A stretch of DNA of 64,000 bases from Gonocerus acuteangulatus (GCA_946811695.1 OX328124.1:60094754-60158753); one strand, 5' to 3'. Numbered from the stretch's first letter, positions 1 through 13,016 are shown. The notes: generated from the sequence alone by a model not told the origin. Program-made: numbers and translations.

Positions 1-252
1 GTATGTTGACGCACCAGCTGTATTTCGAAATAAGCAATTTCTCCAAGCTTCTGTCCTATTTGGTAATCATGCAAAACGAATGTTTTGATGCGAGCGTCAT
101 CCTTTGAACACAGCCCTGCTGCATAATGCTCTTCCATTGGGATCATCCTTCAAGCAGACTTGAAGTTTCATAGATTCAGGAATTATAAAGCTGGGAATTT
201 CCACGTTCTGAACCCCGGATTCTGGGAATAGTGTCTTTATTGCTTCCCCATC
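1..252 (-). pseudogene. Exon-like coding segment at window edge, one frameshift, unidentified
   Basis: Read on the minus strand, an AG acceptor at 253-254 (...ATTCTCAG) is followed by an open frame of about 49 codons beginning DGEAIKTLFPESGVQNVEIP. Near 101-106 the frame shifts by one base, and a second open stretch (DDARIKTFVLHDYQIGQKLG...) runs to position 1. The total is about 84 residues of complex, non-repetitive composition. Upstream of the acceptor the frame meets a stop, which fits an intron boundary. I do not recognise the family. It could be a host exon with an assembly error, a decayed gene, or a transposon-encoded protein. The window cuts it off, so the 3' side cannot be judged. 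Confidence 0.4.
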
Positions 253-3200
253 CTGAGAATCCATGAATCATGGAATATGGGGATATTCAAGCCAATAAAT
301 AATAGATCGTGTGATAAACAAATGATATGAAATTCGTCTTCAAGGAAATCATTTATTTTTTTACAACAATTTTTACGAATCTAGTATGGGTATTATTCTC
401 TTCAAATGTCATTATTCTACCCAGATAGCGAGACTGCTTTGTGCAGTACAAAAAGTATCAAAAATAATCAACAATCAGAAATTACTACTTAGTGTTGAAA
501 AAATAATGGGTCTTTTCTAAAATCTATCACAAAGTCTTTTACCCTGCATGCTAAGCCCCCAAAACGCAGGGTTTGTATCTCCAAATTTCACTCAATATTA
601 AATGAAAGTGTGTATGCATGCTACATATTTATTGATCAACTTGATTTTTTTCTGCTTCATTCTTGAATAATCTGTTTTAAATTAATTTTCATTGTTATGC
701 TAAACATCCCGAATTCGGATGTCGAACCACCAACTCTGAGGTAACCTTTTTCACCACACCATCCACTTCCACCATCTGAATATAATTTCTCTTCCCAACC
801 CATCCTATTGGCCCACTTCCAAATCCAAATCCCAAGACATAGTGGATTATTTAATGACTAATGGTGTCAGGCATGTTCCTTTCCATATTTGCAACCTATT
901 TCATTTATCCTCCGATCCCATCATTGATCAATAGCCCAGTTGATTGGTACTCATTCAATCCTCCCCAAGCTCCTCTCTGAACCTAAAAATCCCTTTCAAG
1001 GCTAAAGACTTATTTCCGCTTAGAACCTCACAGATCATCTGCTATAACCTATTACCCAGATCACATAAAATTCTTTCGTACCGAAAAAAGAACAGAGCCA
1101 GAAGAATATTTATTTAATTATAGAGTTCCACAACTTAGGCGACTAACTCTTTAAACACAGTCAACAGTCAAGTGAAAAATATGTATAAATATATAAAAAA
1201 AAAATAAGAAGGAAACGAATAACTGTAACAAAGAAAAGAAAAACGTAGAATAAAAAATAGAATGGAAAATATAAATAAATATATATACTTGGATTTTTTA
1301 TTTATATATTTAAAAGTAAATATGGTAAACGACACGGAATCTATCTGACAAGACTCGCCTCAACCAACTGCCAAGAGAACTACAATACGAACTACACAAA
1401 CACTTCAGCAACAAAACCTCTAAATACACTCACAAACGTACTCCCGACGACAAATCCCTATAGACAGCCACGAAAAGAATCCTATCCCAGCCTTATCAAT
1501 CAGATCCTCTCCGTCGAAATGATAAAGCAGAGCTAAAACCGACACCGAAACTTCCTTCATTGGTAAGCTCATTTAGTTACTTTTTACCCGCGAATAACGC
1601 AGATCCGAGAGTCTGCTCCATGACCGGACTCTGTAGACGAATAGCTCTGTGGTTGAAAACATGGAGATGGCTGCTTTTTTCAAACAATCTTTATAAATAT
1701 TTAAGGCATTACTGTAATTTATATATTTATGTAACATTATCCGAAGCCGTTATGAAGAAATCATTCTTGGAGTTGCAGTTTCTGTCCGCCAATAAAGATC
1801 TAAACCCTGTGAATATATCAATATAAGTTACCAATCCAAAGGAACGCTTAAGGTATAGTTAACGGGAAATTAGAGTCAAGTACGGAAGTTTTTATATCAT
1901 ATTGTCATACTTTATATTATTTTGTCTCTTGGTAGAACCCACTTTGACTACAAATAGCTAAGACAAATAAACCTTCCCTCGTTCCAATCTAGAAGTATTG
2001 ACCCCGAAAGACTACGCGCCAGTACTGATGACTTGTCGTAACTTTAGAATACTACGTTAGGCGTAAATACTTTTCGTCAGTGCATTTCGACCATTGCTTA
2101 TATTACTCACGGCGTGTGAAAATGTGCTTGGGCGGCATTATCGGCGGAAACACTCCTAAATTTTCTCCAAGCAGCAGACGTCCTGTCAGCGAAATGCTAT
2201 CTACGGTTAGTACGGAGAGTCCAAACTAAAATACTTAAGCGTCATAGAAAAGTTCAATAACCCATCTTCTTGTTATGTCACTTAGAAGTGGGCAAATAGC
2301 TGATATGACAAATTCTCATCTCACAGGCTGGAGGGGTTACTGACCCCCTCCTTCCATGTTTACTACAAGTTTACTATAGGTTTACTCCAATACTCACTAC
2401 AATTCCCAGATGATATATTCATTGAACGAATAAATAAAATTCAAGGACAAGGAATAGCAGTCAAAATGCTATTAATTTATTTTCACTCTCCAATTTCCTT
2501 CCCACGAGAAGACAGCACACACATTTGTCCTCCTTATAGTGAAGCAAAATATATTTCAATAAACAGAATGAAATGGACTGCCCAATTACATTGGGATGCT
2601 AGGCACTAAGCATGCTTATCATCAAATCGGAAATAGACTAAAGGCTTGATGGTTCAGGGCACATCTGTAAGAAATCACCACCTTTGTTTATATTTTTGTA
2701 AATTTTATTTTTGATATAACAAACGATTGTATGAATTCTTTAAACTACTGTATGGCGGGCTCAAATTACTAATATGCTCCTAACAATCGACATATTTGTT
2801 ATATTGCCAAGAAACTCGGCAAACATCCTGGTCATCTTAAGAGAAAGATGTAAAAAATAAAGTAAAACGTCCAATTAGGGTTTTAGTCCACAATTAAATT
2901 ATTAATTTGTTCTTAACGGTCGTTTTTTTGTTTTTTTTACGTCCATTGGAAGTTGTAATTCAGTCCAGAACGAAATTGAATAAAGTGTTAATAATTGAGT
3001 GTGATGTTCATTACAAATGTAAAATAGCAAAAAATAATCAATAATAACACCTTTTCATTTGGTCATCACCACAAACAAAATTCGTCTTCATTTCTTTTTT
3101 ACATGACATTTCGGCCACTTAGCCATTTTCGCACTAGAAGAAAAGTAAAATATTAACATATAATAAAACCCCCTTTGTTCCCCTTTACACCAATTTATCT

Positions 3201-4608
3201 GTGTCCAAAAATCATATATAATTTAAAACTTATTTTACATCAGTCCTTTTATTACAATCTGTATTTTAGGCTTTGTCATCCTGGCCAATCTCAAACCATC
3301 TATTAACCTTTAAACTTATTTTTACATATTGCATTAATCTTAATTTCTCACAGTTATTTCATTTTCAATAATTTTGGTTACTAAATTAATGTAAAGGATA
3401 AATAAGGGGGTCTCATTAGATTTTGATCTAATTGTTAATTCTTAATTTGCTTCTAGTGGGGAAATGACCCGAACATCATGTAATAGAAAAATGTAATAAG
3501 CTAGAATTCACATTTTTCTTTGTGAAAAAATAATATAAGCAAAAAACTAATCCTGTATATTTATTTTATTTGGATAGGCTTTTAAAGTGATTTTTTAAGG
3601 AATTCTGCTTACACTGTACACCTATGATGATGAATGGGTTCAGTTATACATCTCCTGCGTGACTCACATTTTCTTCATCTTTGTGGAGGAAATTTGAATC
3701 AATAAAGGAATGAAAATGACTGCAAATTAAACGAACGACCGAGATTTAGAATAATTTTCTCCCACCTAATGAGGCCATCTCCCGCGAGGCACGTGTGAGC
3801 ATCTCAATTATCTCCTGTTCGATCCCCATCATTTACCTAATGCTCCTGATTCAGCTTATCGTCACAGATACGTTTCAACATTATTCCTTCTGACCGTCAC
3901 TTTCAGTCTCGGGCCGGAGTAATGAACAGGCAGTTCGATGATTGTTAATAGTCAATACTAAGTTTTATTGTAATATGGTAAAATCTATATAATCACAACA
4001 TTACAAAATTCCCACTCATTTTTATAAATATGGCGAATGTAGAGAACAAAAAGAACCAATGCTGATTTCTAGCTTTCAATTATCATTTATAGCAAGCTTG
4101 ATATATTGAAAAAATGGTGCTAATGGCTCATTTTCGATGCACCATAAAAGAAATAAAAAAAAAAAAAATAAGGACAATATACGAAGATTCCGAACCATTT
4201 CATGTCTGTTAATAAAATATTTTATTCTAATCCCAATAAAGCTACACTTATACACAAATAAATTTTTTTTAGGTATCTATTTAATACGAATAAAATAAGG
4301 TTATAATGAGCGATCCGCTGTGGCATACACCAAGTACTACCACCGTGTGGAGTGCAACTACTATAGACCTGTAAGTCAGTACCACTGTGGTATGTAAAGA
4401 GCGGCTGTTCTGATACTCGCAAAAATTAGAAATCCTACATTCCTAAAGTTGTTTGGAGGCTTATCTTTATGACTCTAGAAAGGGACTTGCAGATGACGAG
4501 GGTACACTGAGAGTTACCTGGGGACAGGGAAATGCCCCCCACCCTAAGCCTCCTAGCTCCTCACCTTCGAATTCCTATGATTTTGTTAAATGAATTTAAA
4601 CAAAAAAA
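253..4608. other. AT-rich stretch without recognisable genes
   Basis: No credible coding region was found. A slightly less AT-rich patch at 1330-1560 and another at 1980-2230 have mixed composition but no family I can name. Sequence at 2725-2860 resembles the interior of the hairpin family seen at 9780-10670 (shared phrases such as CAAACGATTG and a following TGAATTCTTTAA), so it is probably an old fragment of it. Confidence 0.5.
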
Positions 4609-6269
4609 GTCCGACTCGCAGGAACTGCATCATCTTAGCGTGGTTCCTGTTCATATCCCTATTGTCGTTTGAAAAGCTTAGAATAGAAACAGATAATATT
4701 TTTCCCATGAAGATGAGTGATAAGTAAAGATGGAACGGTGGGGATTCGGCTAAAGAAACCTCAATAAGATTTTTGTTAAAAAGCTTCGTCGCTTTGTTTT
4801 AGCCTTCGTCAGCTAAAATGACAAGAAAAGCAGAAATTAATACAGAAACAAAAAAAAAAAAAAAGTTTATAATTGAGATAAGTAACAGAACTATAAATAC
4901 AATTAACTTATTATAAAAGAACAATTTCGTCTTAAATTCTTAGAATGAGTAGAATGAAAATCAATAGAAACATAACAGAAAAAGAAGAAAAAAAAGGCTA
5001 TTTTACTGAAGTTTATATAAGTAAAGGTGCTTATAGTAACATTAATTGATTTTACAAAGAAATAAGAAACTACATACCAATGAAAACTATAGTAGCTAAT
5101 AGTAAAATTAATTAATTTTACAAAGAAATAAGATACAACATACCAATGGAAATGCCGGGAGGCAGAGGAAGACCAAGGTTGACAGTTAAGTAACCATTGT
5201 GGATAATATTTTCCTCGGCCTTTGTTCAAAGGGTTTTATGGCTTTACCTGGTCGTGGTCCGCCAGAACCCTAGATAGTAATAATTCTACAAATAAAATCA
5301 ATTGAAAAATAAAATGAAATAAAACCAACAGCATGAAGGCAATTGAAAATATTCAAAAGACGTCATCGAATCTCTTTCTCTTGGCAAGCTATTTTTCTAA
5401 CAATGAATTGTTTTTCTTATTTTACCTAATCTGTTTTATTGTCAAATACATTACCCAACTAAAAGCAATTAAAAAAAAAAACAAGGAATAGAAACAGACA
5501 AAAAGAACTGTTCGAATACACGAAATCAATTACTTCAAAGTTTAAGCACTTATTTCTCCGACTGACATCAACTAATCAAAAATTGTTCCAGAATCTTTTT
5601 TGTAGAGAATTTATAAAGCTTTCAGATAATTTCTATCCACTTATCACGATTTCCCAACCGTGTTCAAGATATAAATGAAATTATACGAAGTTCCCAAAAC
5701 TTTTCATGTCTGTTCATAAAATATTTTATCCTAACCCTTCCTTAACTCCAAACGCAACCAAAAGTTTAACATGTTAGTTTTGATGAAATTGAAACATGCA
5801 AAAAATGTTTCAACTGAATTCCATGATTCTAAGTACCCAAACCAAAAACGATATTCAACAACTATTTTTCCAATTTTCTCGAAAACGGTTAAAGCGATCG
5901 TCTTGAAAATGGTTTCATTAGTTTTTCTTGGCCAAGAAGCCTATAAAACGAGTACTTACAAGCATATGAACTCAAAAACGTAAGCGTTACGATTTTTTTT
6001 GCGCAAATTTCGCCCCAAACGCCATCTTCCAGTGGGCGGATTTTGCTGGTTAACGAACTTGACCTTTCAAATTGGACGACGGATTTTTGTACCAAATTTC
6101 ATCAAAATCGGACCATTAGGGAAGCCAGAAATGAGCGAACAGACAAATATATATATATATATTATTATTCTTGTGGATGACCCAAAATATTTCTTAATGC
6201 GTTTCGTTCTTTTAGGCTTAGGGTCGGGAAAAAGTAGTACTTCCTTGTGTCACACCACTTTATTTTTTC

Positions 6270-6316
6270 TGCCCTACATGTTTCGTGCTTAATTCATTCG
6301 CACCTCATCAGGGGCA
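6270..6316 (-). ncRNA. Hammerhead-like ribozyme core, mirror copy in left arm
   Basis: This is the reverse-complement twin of the core at 6427-6473, with the same stems and triplet, so the locus presents one ribozyme-like motif on each strand. Confidence 0.6.
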
Positions 6317-6426
6317 CTTCTTGCTAAGAAGTCCTCTCGTCTCCTCATGTATCTTCTACGGAGGCAGTATTACCCCTGCCTCCGTAGAAGATACATGAGG
6401 AGACGAGAGGACTTCTTAGCAAGAAG

Positions 6427-6473
6427 TGCCCCTGATGAGGTGCGAATGAATTAAGCACGAAACATGTAGGGCA
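6427..6473 (+). ncRNA. Hammerhead-like ribozyme core in PLE tail (right arm)
   Basis: The core CTGATGA (6432-6438) is followed by one extra G, then stem II GTGC...GCAC (6440-6443/6455-6458), then GAAA (6459-6462), then ACATGTA with a two-pair stem III, and GGGC (6469-6472). The GGGC pairs with GCCC at 6428-6431 to form stem I, and T6427/A6473 extends it. The predicted cleavage triplet is GTA. PLE 3' ends are known to carry minimal hammerheads with short stem III. The extra base between CUGAUGA and stem II departs from the canonical fold, so activity is uncertain. Confidence 0.6.
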
Positions 6474-6702
6474 GAAAAAATAAAGTGGTGTGACACAAGG
6501 AAGTACTACTTTTTCCCGACCCTAAGCCTAAAAGAACGAAACGCATTAAGTAATATATATATACAAATTTGAACCCCCGTTATTTTCGGTCTCTAGGGGT
6601 TCTGAAGCGCGAAATTTTCTAGTCGGCACTTCCAGATTGTTTCATTGTATCAACCTTATAAGCGGGGTTCCTCCCTATGAAGGGAGGGAGGAACCGCGCT
6701 AA

Positions 6703-8264
6703 AAATTAATAAATAGATAAAAACTGCTCAAAATAGGGAATACCAAAAACAATTCTAAAGAACGAAATCAACACCAGTACAGTAATCTATATATTCATAG
6801 GGCATCTTCGAATTCCAAGATGCCGTTGAAACAAAATATTGTTTCTATTTATACGTATCCTGTTTTATTGACTAATACATTTGACTACTATAAGCAATCA
6901 CAAAAATAACGAGCAGTGAAAAACACTGTAGGAAACACACAAAAAGATTCGTTCAAATAAACGAAATTACCTATCTTTTAAGCACTTATTTCTCCAAATA
7001 TGACCATCCCATCGGAAATGTCTTCAAAACATTTTTTGTAGAGAATTTAGTAACCTTTCGAATGGTAATCTTTTGCTTGCCAAGATTCCGAACCGTTTAC
7101 GTGATATTAATGAAAATATAAGAAGTTCCCAAAACTTTTCATGACTAAAAATGAAATATTTTATTTTAATCCTTCCTTTACTCCAAACGTAACCAAATTT
7201 TCAACATATTAGTTTTGATAAAACTCAAACATGCAGAAAATGTTTCAACTGAATCCCATGATTCTAAGTACCAAAATCAAAGACAAAAAGAACACTTCGA
7301 ATAAGCGGAATCAATTACTTTAAAGCTTTAAGCTCTTATTTCTCCGATTGACATCGCCTAATCAAAACTTTCATTAGAACCTTTTATGTAGAACATTTAA
7401 TAAGCTTTCTAATGGTATTCTTCCGTTTCCCAAAATTCTCAACAGTTTTCGAGATATTAATGAAAGTTCCCAAAATTTATATTATTTCTAGCAACAGAAA
7501 ATTGGCCTCATTTTTCATATCCTGTTTTACACACAAAATTTTCGCAACATAAGAAATTACAAAAATAAAAAGCAATAAAAAACGAAAGGAAAGAGACAAA
7601 AATTACAACAAGAACGACAAAAACCCGTTCATAAGAACAAAACAGACGTATTTGAAGTTTTAAGCACTTATTTCTCCGATTGACATAACCTAATCAAAAA
7701 TAGTTACAGAATCTTTTTTGTAGAACATTTAGTAAGCTTTCAAATAGTTTCTATCCACTTACCACGATTTCCCAACCGTGTTCGAGATATTAATCAAAGT
7801 ATACGAACTTCCCAAAACTTTTCATGTCTGTTCATAAAATATTTTATTCTAACCCTTCCTTAACTCCAAACGTAACAAAACTTTCAACATATTAGTTTTA
7901 ATAAAAGTAGAACATGCAGATAAAGTTTCAACTGAATCCCGTAATTCTAAGTACCCAAACCAAAAACGGTATTCAAAAACTATTTTTCCAATTTTCTCGA
8001 AAACGGTTAAAGCGATCGCCTTCAAAATGGTTTCATTCGTTTTCCTAGCCCAGGAATCATATAAAACGAGTACTTACAAGCTTATGAACTCAAAAACGTA
8101 AGCGTTACGATTTTTTTTGCGCGAATTTCGCCCCAAACGCCATCTTCCAGTAGGCGGATTTTGCTGGTTAACGAACTTGACCTTTCAAATTGGACGAAGG
8201 ATTTTTGTACCAAATTTCATCAAAATCGGACCATTCGTCTTCTATCTAGAGAGCGAACAGACAA

Positions 8265-8343
<79 letters not shown>

Positions 8344-8479
8344 AATTTGAACCACCGTTATTTTCGGTCTCTAGGGGTTCTGAAACGCGAAATTTTCTAG
8401 TCGGCACTTCCGGATTGTTTCATTGTATCAACCCTATAAGCGGGGTTCCTCCCTATGGGGGAGGGAGGAACCGCGCTAA
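6703..8479 (-). mobile_element. Dispersed family R, copy 2, in tandem with copy 1
   Basis: It shares all R blocks with copy 1 in the same order, including the (AT)n tract at 8263-8341 and the terminal hairpin GGTTCCTCCCT/AGGGAGGAACC at about 8446-8470. The left boundary abuts the 5' hairpin of copy 1, and the GTCCGACTCGCAGG terminus is missing, so it is a truncated tandem unit. Some interior blocks (7280-7470, 7640-7800) are repeated within it, suggesting internal duplication. Confidence 0.6.
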
Positions 8480-8775
8480 AACGGTATTCAAAAACTACTT
8501 TTCCAATTTTCCCGAAAACGGTTAAAGCTATCGCCTCGAAAATGGTTTCATTCGTTTTCCTATCCCAAGAAGCCTATAAAACGAGTACTTACAAGCTTAT
8601 GAACTCAAAAACGTAAGCGTTACGATTTTTTTTGCGCGAATTTCGCCCTAAACGCCATCTTCCAGTGGGCGGATTCTGCTGGTTAACGAACTTGACCTTT
8701 TAAATTGGACGACGGATTTTTGTACCAAATTTCATCCCAATCGGACCATTAGGGAAGCCAGAAATGAGCGAACAG

Positions 8776-8840
<65 letters not shown>

Positions 8841-8973
8841 TTTGAACCACCGTTATTTTCGGTCTCTAGGGGTTCTGGAACTCGAAATTTCCTTGTCGGC
8901 ACTTCCGGATTGTTTCATTGTATCAACCCTATAAGCGGGATTCCTCCCTATGGGGGAGGGAGGAACCGCGCTA
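8480..8973 (-). mobile_element. Dispersed family R, copy 3, short 5' portion
   Basis: It starts directly after the hairpin of copy 2 at ACGGTATTCAAAAACTACTT and contains only the 5' third of R, with (AT)n at 8779-8836 and the terminal hairpin at about 8938-8970. It is the third unit of a tandem array in one orientation. Confidence 0.6.
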
Positions 8974-9779
8974 AAATGTTTTCTTCAAAGTATCTGAGGA
9001 TTGAATAAATTAACCACACATAACTCTCCTGACATATTTTTTGCAGTTATTTTCAGATTTATTTATTTTATTTCTTGAATTTATTTGCCCGAACCGAACA
9101 GGGAATGATTTTCCAATAAAAAAAAATTACTTATTAACCAATAAAAATGAACTTTTTATACGATTATGTGACAATCTCACGAGGGAAATAAATTTCTTTA
9201 AGTGACAAACTAAAAGTTTATTTATTTCCGGAATAAAAACATTGTAAAAAAAACTCAGCAGAAAGCACGTATATTAAATGATACACCCTGGAGGCCAGTT
9301 CTACAATGCCAAAGATGCAGAAATAATTTGCTATAACAGCGATTTGCTCTGGCGGCAGTTATTGATTGCCAAGGCTGTTTTCGCTTACTACAATTAGAAT
9401 AAATCTACTCTTTATTTTACTATTATAGTAATGCTGTTTATTTTATGAATTGAGCAATAACTATATATATTCTTATAATATAATATGCAATACAAAATGT
9501 TCACAGAAGGCGAAAAAAAAATGCTCACTGAAGGAACGTCGTTAAGAGGAAAAACGACTTGGGCTGACTGAACCTTTAAGCTTGATGGGTATGAGGCCCT
9601 TATTCTGGTTCTCTCACACAAAAATAACTGATTTCTTTCAGCATGACTTTGATTATAAAGGTATTTATCTGTTAAAACTTAATTGCATTTTTTATATAAT
9701 TCCGAATATTTTGATATTGATCAGATGGCGAAGAACTAAGACTTTATAATGCACTTTTCCTAGTCTCCTGGATTATTGT

Positions 9780-9939
9780 TGGCAAGTTAGTTATAACCTT
9801 AATCCTCCTCAGTTACTTTTTAGCACTTTCCTCCGAAGGAAAGTAGCTATTGAGGTTGGACTCATGACGGAATTTTTGAAAAATTTCTTCAAATCTTTAT
9901 CGATCCTACCTAGTAGACACCGAAAATGACCCCGTTAAA

Positions 9940-9986
<47 letters not shown>

Positions 9987-10670
9987 TGTTAACACGATAG
10001 CGGCCAGAGTTTTTGTTTTTTCGTCACGAAACTTGGTTTATAGCATTCAATTAGCAAACGATTGAACGAATTCTTTAACCACCAAAGTCGGTCCACCGGA
10101 AGGGGGGGTTTACCCCGAACTCAAAACACTAATTTGACCATGTCAGCCGTCATATTTGTTATATTTCAACGAAACTTGGTATTCGTAGTGGTAATATAGA
10201 GTGAAAAGTGAGATATAAAAATCAACTAAATCGGTTCATTAGGAGGGGGGTTTACTCCGGACCCACAATACCAATTCGCCACTACCAGCCGTGATTTTTG
10301 GTATATTTCGACGAGACTCGGTATTCGTAGTGGTAATCCACAGGTAACTATGTGTTGTAAAAATAAACTAAATCGGTTCATTAGGAGGGGGGGGGGTTTA
10401 CTCCGGACCCACAATACCAATTCGCCTCTACCAGCCGTGATTTTTGGTATATTTCGACGAGACTCGGTATTCGTAGTGGTAATCTACAGGTAAATATGTG
10501 TTGTAAAAATAAACTAAATCGGTTCATTAGGAGGGGGGGTTTACTCCGGACCCAAATTACTAATATACTCATACCGGTCGTAATTTCTGCTGTATTGTAA
10601 CGAAAATTATATATATATTATAAAAATGAGCTGAATCGGTCAATCGGAAAGGGGGGGTTTGCTTTGTAAT
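9780..10670. repeat. Second hairpin family (S) with (AT)n and about 4.5 tandem 145-bp units
   Basis: A hairpin CTTTCCTCCGAAGGAAAG lies at about 9828-9845, then (AT)n at 9941-9983, then tandem units marked by GGGGTTTACTCCGGACC. The markers start near 10109, 10251, 10397 and 10540, spacing 142-146 bp, with a last partial unit to 10670. Each unit contains TTCGACGAGACTCGG and ACTAAATCGGTTCATTAGG. The same hairpin with flanking TAGCTA/TTGAGGTA recurs inverted at 44440-44495, so this is a dispersed element rather than a locus-specific satellite. Confidence 0.7.
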
Positions 10671-11513
10671 ATATTTCAATAGAAAAGCCCGCCGGACGTA
10701 GGTTCACAAAGCCGCCGCAAGGAGCGATTTCTACCACTATCCTGTTCCTGTATCCTGTTCCTGCGTTAGATCAAAATACGATAATATGAGGTTTTTTGTA
10801 TTTATTACGTAGTGTAGTATAGTATTTATTGCCATGTGCAAACATAACTCTGGAAGCAAATTAATAATTGATCAGTTACTCATTACAAAATTAAAAGAGA
10901 ACTATTCATGTTTTTATTTTATTTATGTAGGATATTTTAAGCAAATTGTTCTGGAAAGCAGTCTAAACTACCCAAATTCTGAGGAAAGTGCTTAGTTATG
11001 CAGCTCCTGCGTGACGGACTTTTTAATATTACTTCAATTTATTCAAAGATTTGAAGACTTGAGCAGATATGTGTACAGAATTTAGAATTCTAAAATATTT
11101 ACAGATGAGCTGTTTACATTTTACTATGTTTCCATAACATAATAAAATTATTTATTTATTTATTTTAACATAGAGTTCGCACAGCATTACTGCACTTTTC
11201 CGTTTCCGTCCAAGTAAAATAAATTAATTATATAATAATAAGTTAATAAATTTAAAAATATTTAAAAAACAAAACAAAATAGTGTAATTTATTAAAAATT
11301 AATTAATTCAAAAAATATTGCCAAAAGCTTCCGACTAAATATCTAAGTTTTATCGGAATGAAATGGTTGTGGGTAGATTCTGAGGATTAAAAATGTTAAT
11401 AAAAGGGCATTCTTCCCCAAAAGAATAAAAGTAGTTCTCCAAAGTCACACGGTAATTTTAGATGAAGCTATACGACGTCCTACGCCAATAACATAAAATA
11501 CAAAATACATTAA

Positions 11514-11517
<4 letters not shown>
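10671..11517. other. AT-rich stretch, nothing recognised
   Basis: There is no credible gene or repeat family here apart from a short GC-richer piece at 10680-10760 (with a CCTGTTCCTG direct repeat) and short A/T-rich runs. Confidence 0.5.
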
Positions 11518-11563
<46 letters not shown>

Positions 11564-11900
11564 ACTAAGTCCAATATATATCATTGCACGGAAGGTTTGC
11601 CTTAATACAATTAGGCTGTAAATTTTAGTTAATTCAGTTTTTTAGCTCTTGAAGAGGCACCTAAAGGTGAAACATGTAGAGACAAAGAACAAATAAAATG
11701 AATTGACTTTGTTAATTCTCTTTCATTGACCTTCCGCCTGAAAAATATTGCATTAAAATGTTTTCGCAATCGATTTTAACAGCTGATCTGCGGTAGCTAT
11801 GATTAGATCTCGTCAGTCTACCTGAGGAAGGTTCTCTGAGCACTAAATATTTAGAGCAAAATAACAGATTAATAAAAAATAATCTGTATTTAATAAAATG
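11518..11900 (+). mobile_element. Decayed Penelope-like element tail(s)
   Basis: (AT)n at 11518-11560 is followed by PLE tail sequence. A degenerate hammerhead-like core lies at 11646-11683: TTGAAGAG, a CACC/GGTG hairpin, AAACATGTA, with CTC/GAG closing. GGAAGGTTTGCC...TTAGGCT (11589-11623) matches the tail at 56285-56310. A second CTGAGGA...TAAA motif lies at 11821-11855. No coding frame survives. Confidence 0.5.
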
Positions 11901-13016
11901 ACACCTGCTGCATAGAGTATTCGCTGAATAGAGCAAAGACTGCGCTGTCTATATTTCTATTCATTTAGAAAGCCTTCGTTATAAATAGATTAAAAATACA
12001 TGCTATAAAAATAAATTGTTTATTTATTTATTTTTCAATACAAATATAAACAGGATAAATCATAAAGGATAATGTAATTATTAACTATAATAGAAGGAAT
12101 GTGGCCCAGGTAATAATGACTGTTCATCATTTGCTGTATTGGAAGTGGATGTGTCAGCAAGAGCAGGGATACCAGCCTGTAATTGGGCTATTTTGGAAAG
12201 GTCACTCAGAGGTCATTGACTACCAAGGTACAATCCACGGTCAGTCAACTCCTTACCATAGCCATCTTTAGATAGATTACTTTAATCCAAGAAATATGTG
12301 GTGGCGTTTGATTAACATCTTCATAGGGAACGACCATTAAAATCTTCATAACGCTCAAAATAAAATAATTATTTTAGTTCAATTTGAAATGGAGATCATG
12401 TTGTTAGTTAACTCTCCCCTTTTTCATAATTTTTTTTGAATGCAAGCTTTAATTTGTCATTTATAGTGAATGACTAATAGAACAATAAATAGTTCATTCA
12501 GAAAAAAGTGTAACATTAAAATATATAGATAGATGTCATATAAATTATCTCTAGAAAGTGACCAAGCTCATCTGAGGACTGTGACAGAGATCTAGCTAAC
12601 TCTCTTCTGAATTGCTACTTGCTCTATAGTTCTGGGTGCATCTGTAATTCTGGCAGGAATATCTTCGGAACAACTCCCTTTCCTTTGGACTAACAACTGG
12701 CAATATCCCACTACTGGCCACCTCGGTGAAACGCTTTTTTGCTTTTTTTTTTTTTTTTTTTTTTTCAAAAATGACGATCTCACAATTCACTCTTCCGTAA
12801 GTCTTTGGCTTCTCAATTTTGACCCGGATCAAGACCTACCTGTGTTCCAAGTTTGGTCAAATGGTGTGGATTTGTATAAGGAGAAGGAACAAACAAACAG
12901 CTGAATCTTGTATATACAGATTTTTATGAATCGTGTCATAGCCAATTTGGATTTTTGTCAGATACTTTTCTATGGAGGGCAGTGTAAAACTGGTTTTATG
13001 CATTATTTTTCTTAGC
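11901..13016. other. Gene-free stretch with poly(T) at 12724-12765
   Basis: 12085-12270 and 12560-12720 are less AT-rich but show no frame I can defend. Short minus-strand readings there are split by the T tract and are not convincing. Confidence 0.4.

Larger units (their letters stand above)
6193..6550. repeat. Perfect 175-bp inverted repeat made of two head-to-head Penelope-like tails
   Basis: Arms 6193-6367 and 6376-6550 are exact reverse complements over 175 bp by eye, with an 8-nt spacer. Each arm carries a PLE-type 3' tail: the phrase GACGAGAGGACTTCTT is shared with the tail of the GIY-YIG PLE at 20762-22120 (near 21020), and each has a hammerhead-like core. It sits in the (AT)n core of R copy 1, with TATATA on both sides. 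Identical arms imply a very recent origin or gene conversion. Confidence 0.85.
4609..6702 (-). mobile_element. Dispersed family R, copy 1 (putative Helentron/HINE-like, non-autonomous)
   Basis: The minus-oriented copy begins at its 3' terminus, GTCCGACTCGCAGGAACTGC, and ends at its 5' terminus, a strong hairpin at about 6662-6700 whose arms are GGTTCCTCCCT and AGGGAGGAACC, followed by CGCGCTAA. Between them lie the conserved blocks found in every R copy: ATTTCTCCGATTGACATC, CGAAAACGGTTAAAGCGATC, GGGCGGATTTTGCTGGTTAA, an (AT)n tract, and TTTGAACC.CCGTTATTTTCG. There is no coding capacity. The (AT)n core at about 6150 was invaded by the PLE palindrome at 6193-6550. Hairpin ends, subterminal inverted repeats and a microsatellite core resemble Helentron-derived elements, but this class call is inference. 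Confidence 0.6.

Noticed and set aside
8117..8350. Open readings made of IYIYIY repeats (also 14129, 20717, 22100, 22467, 54179)
   Set aside because: They are translations of (AT)n microsatellites and not proteins.
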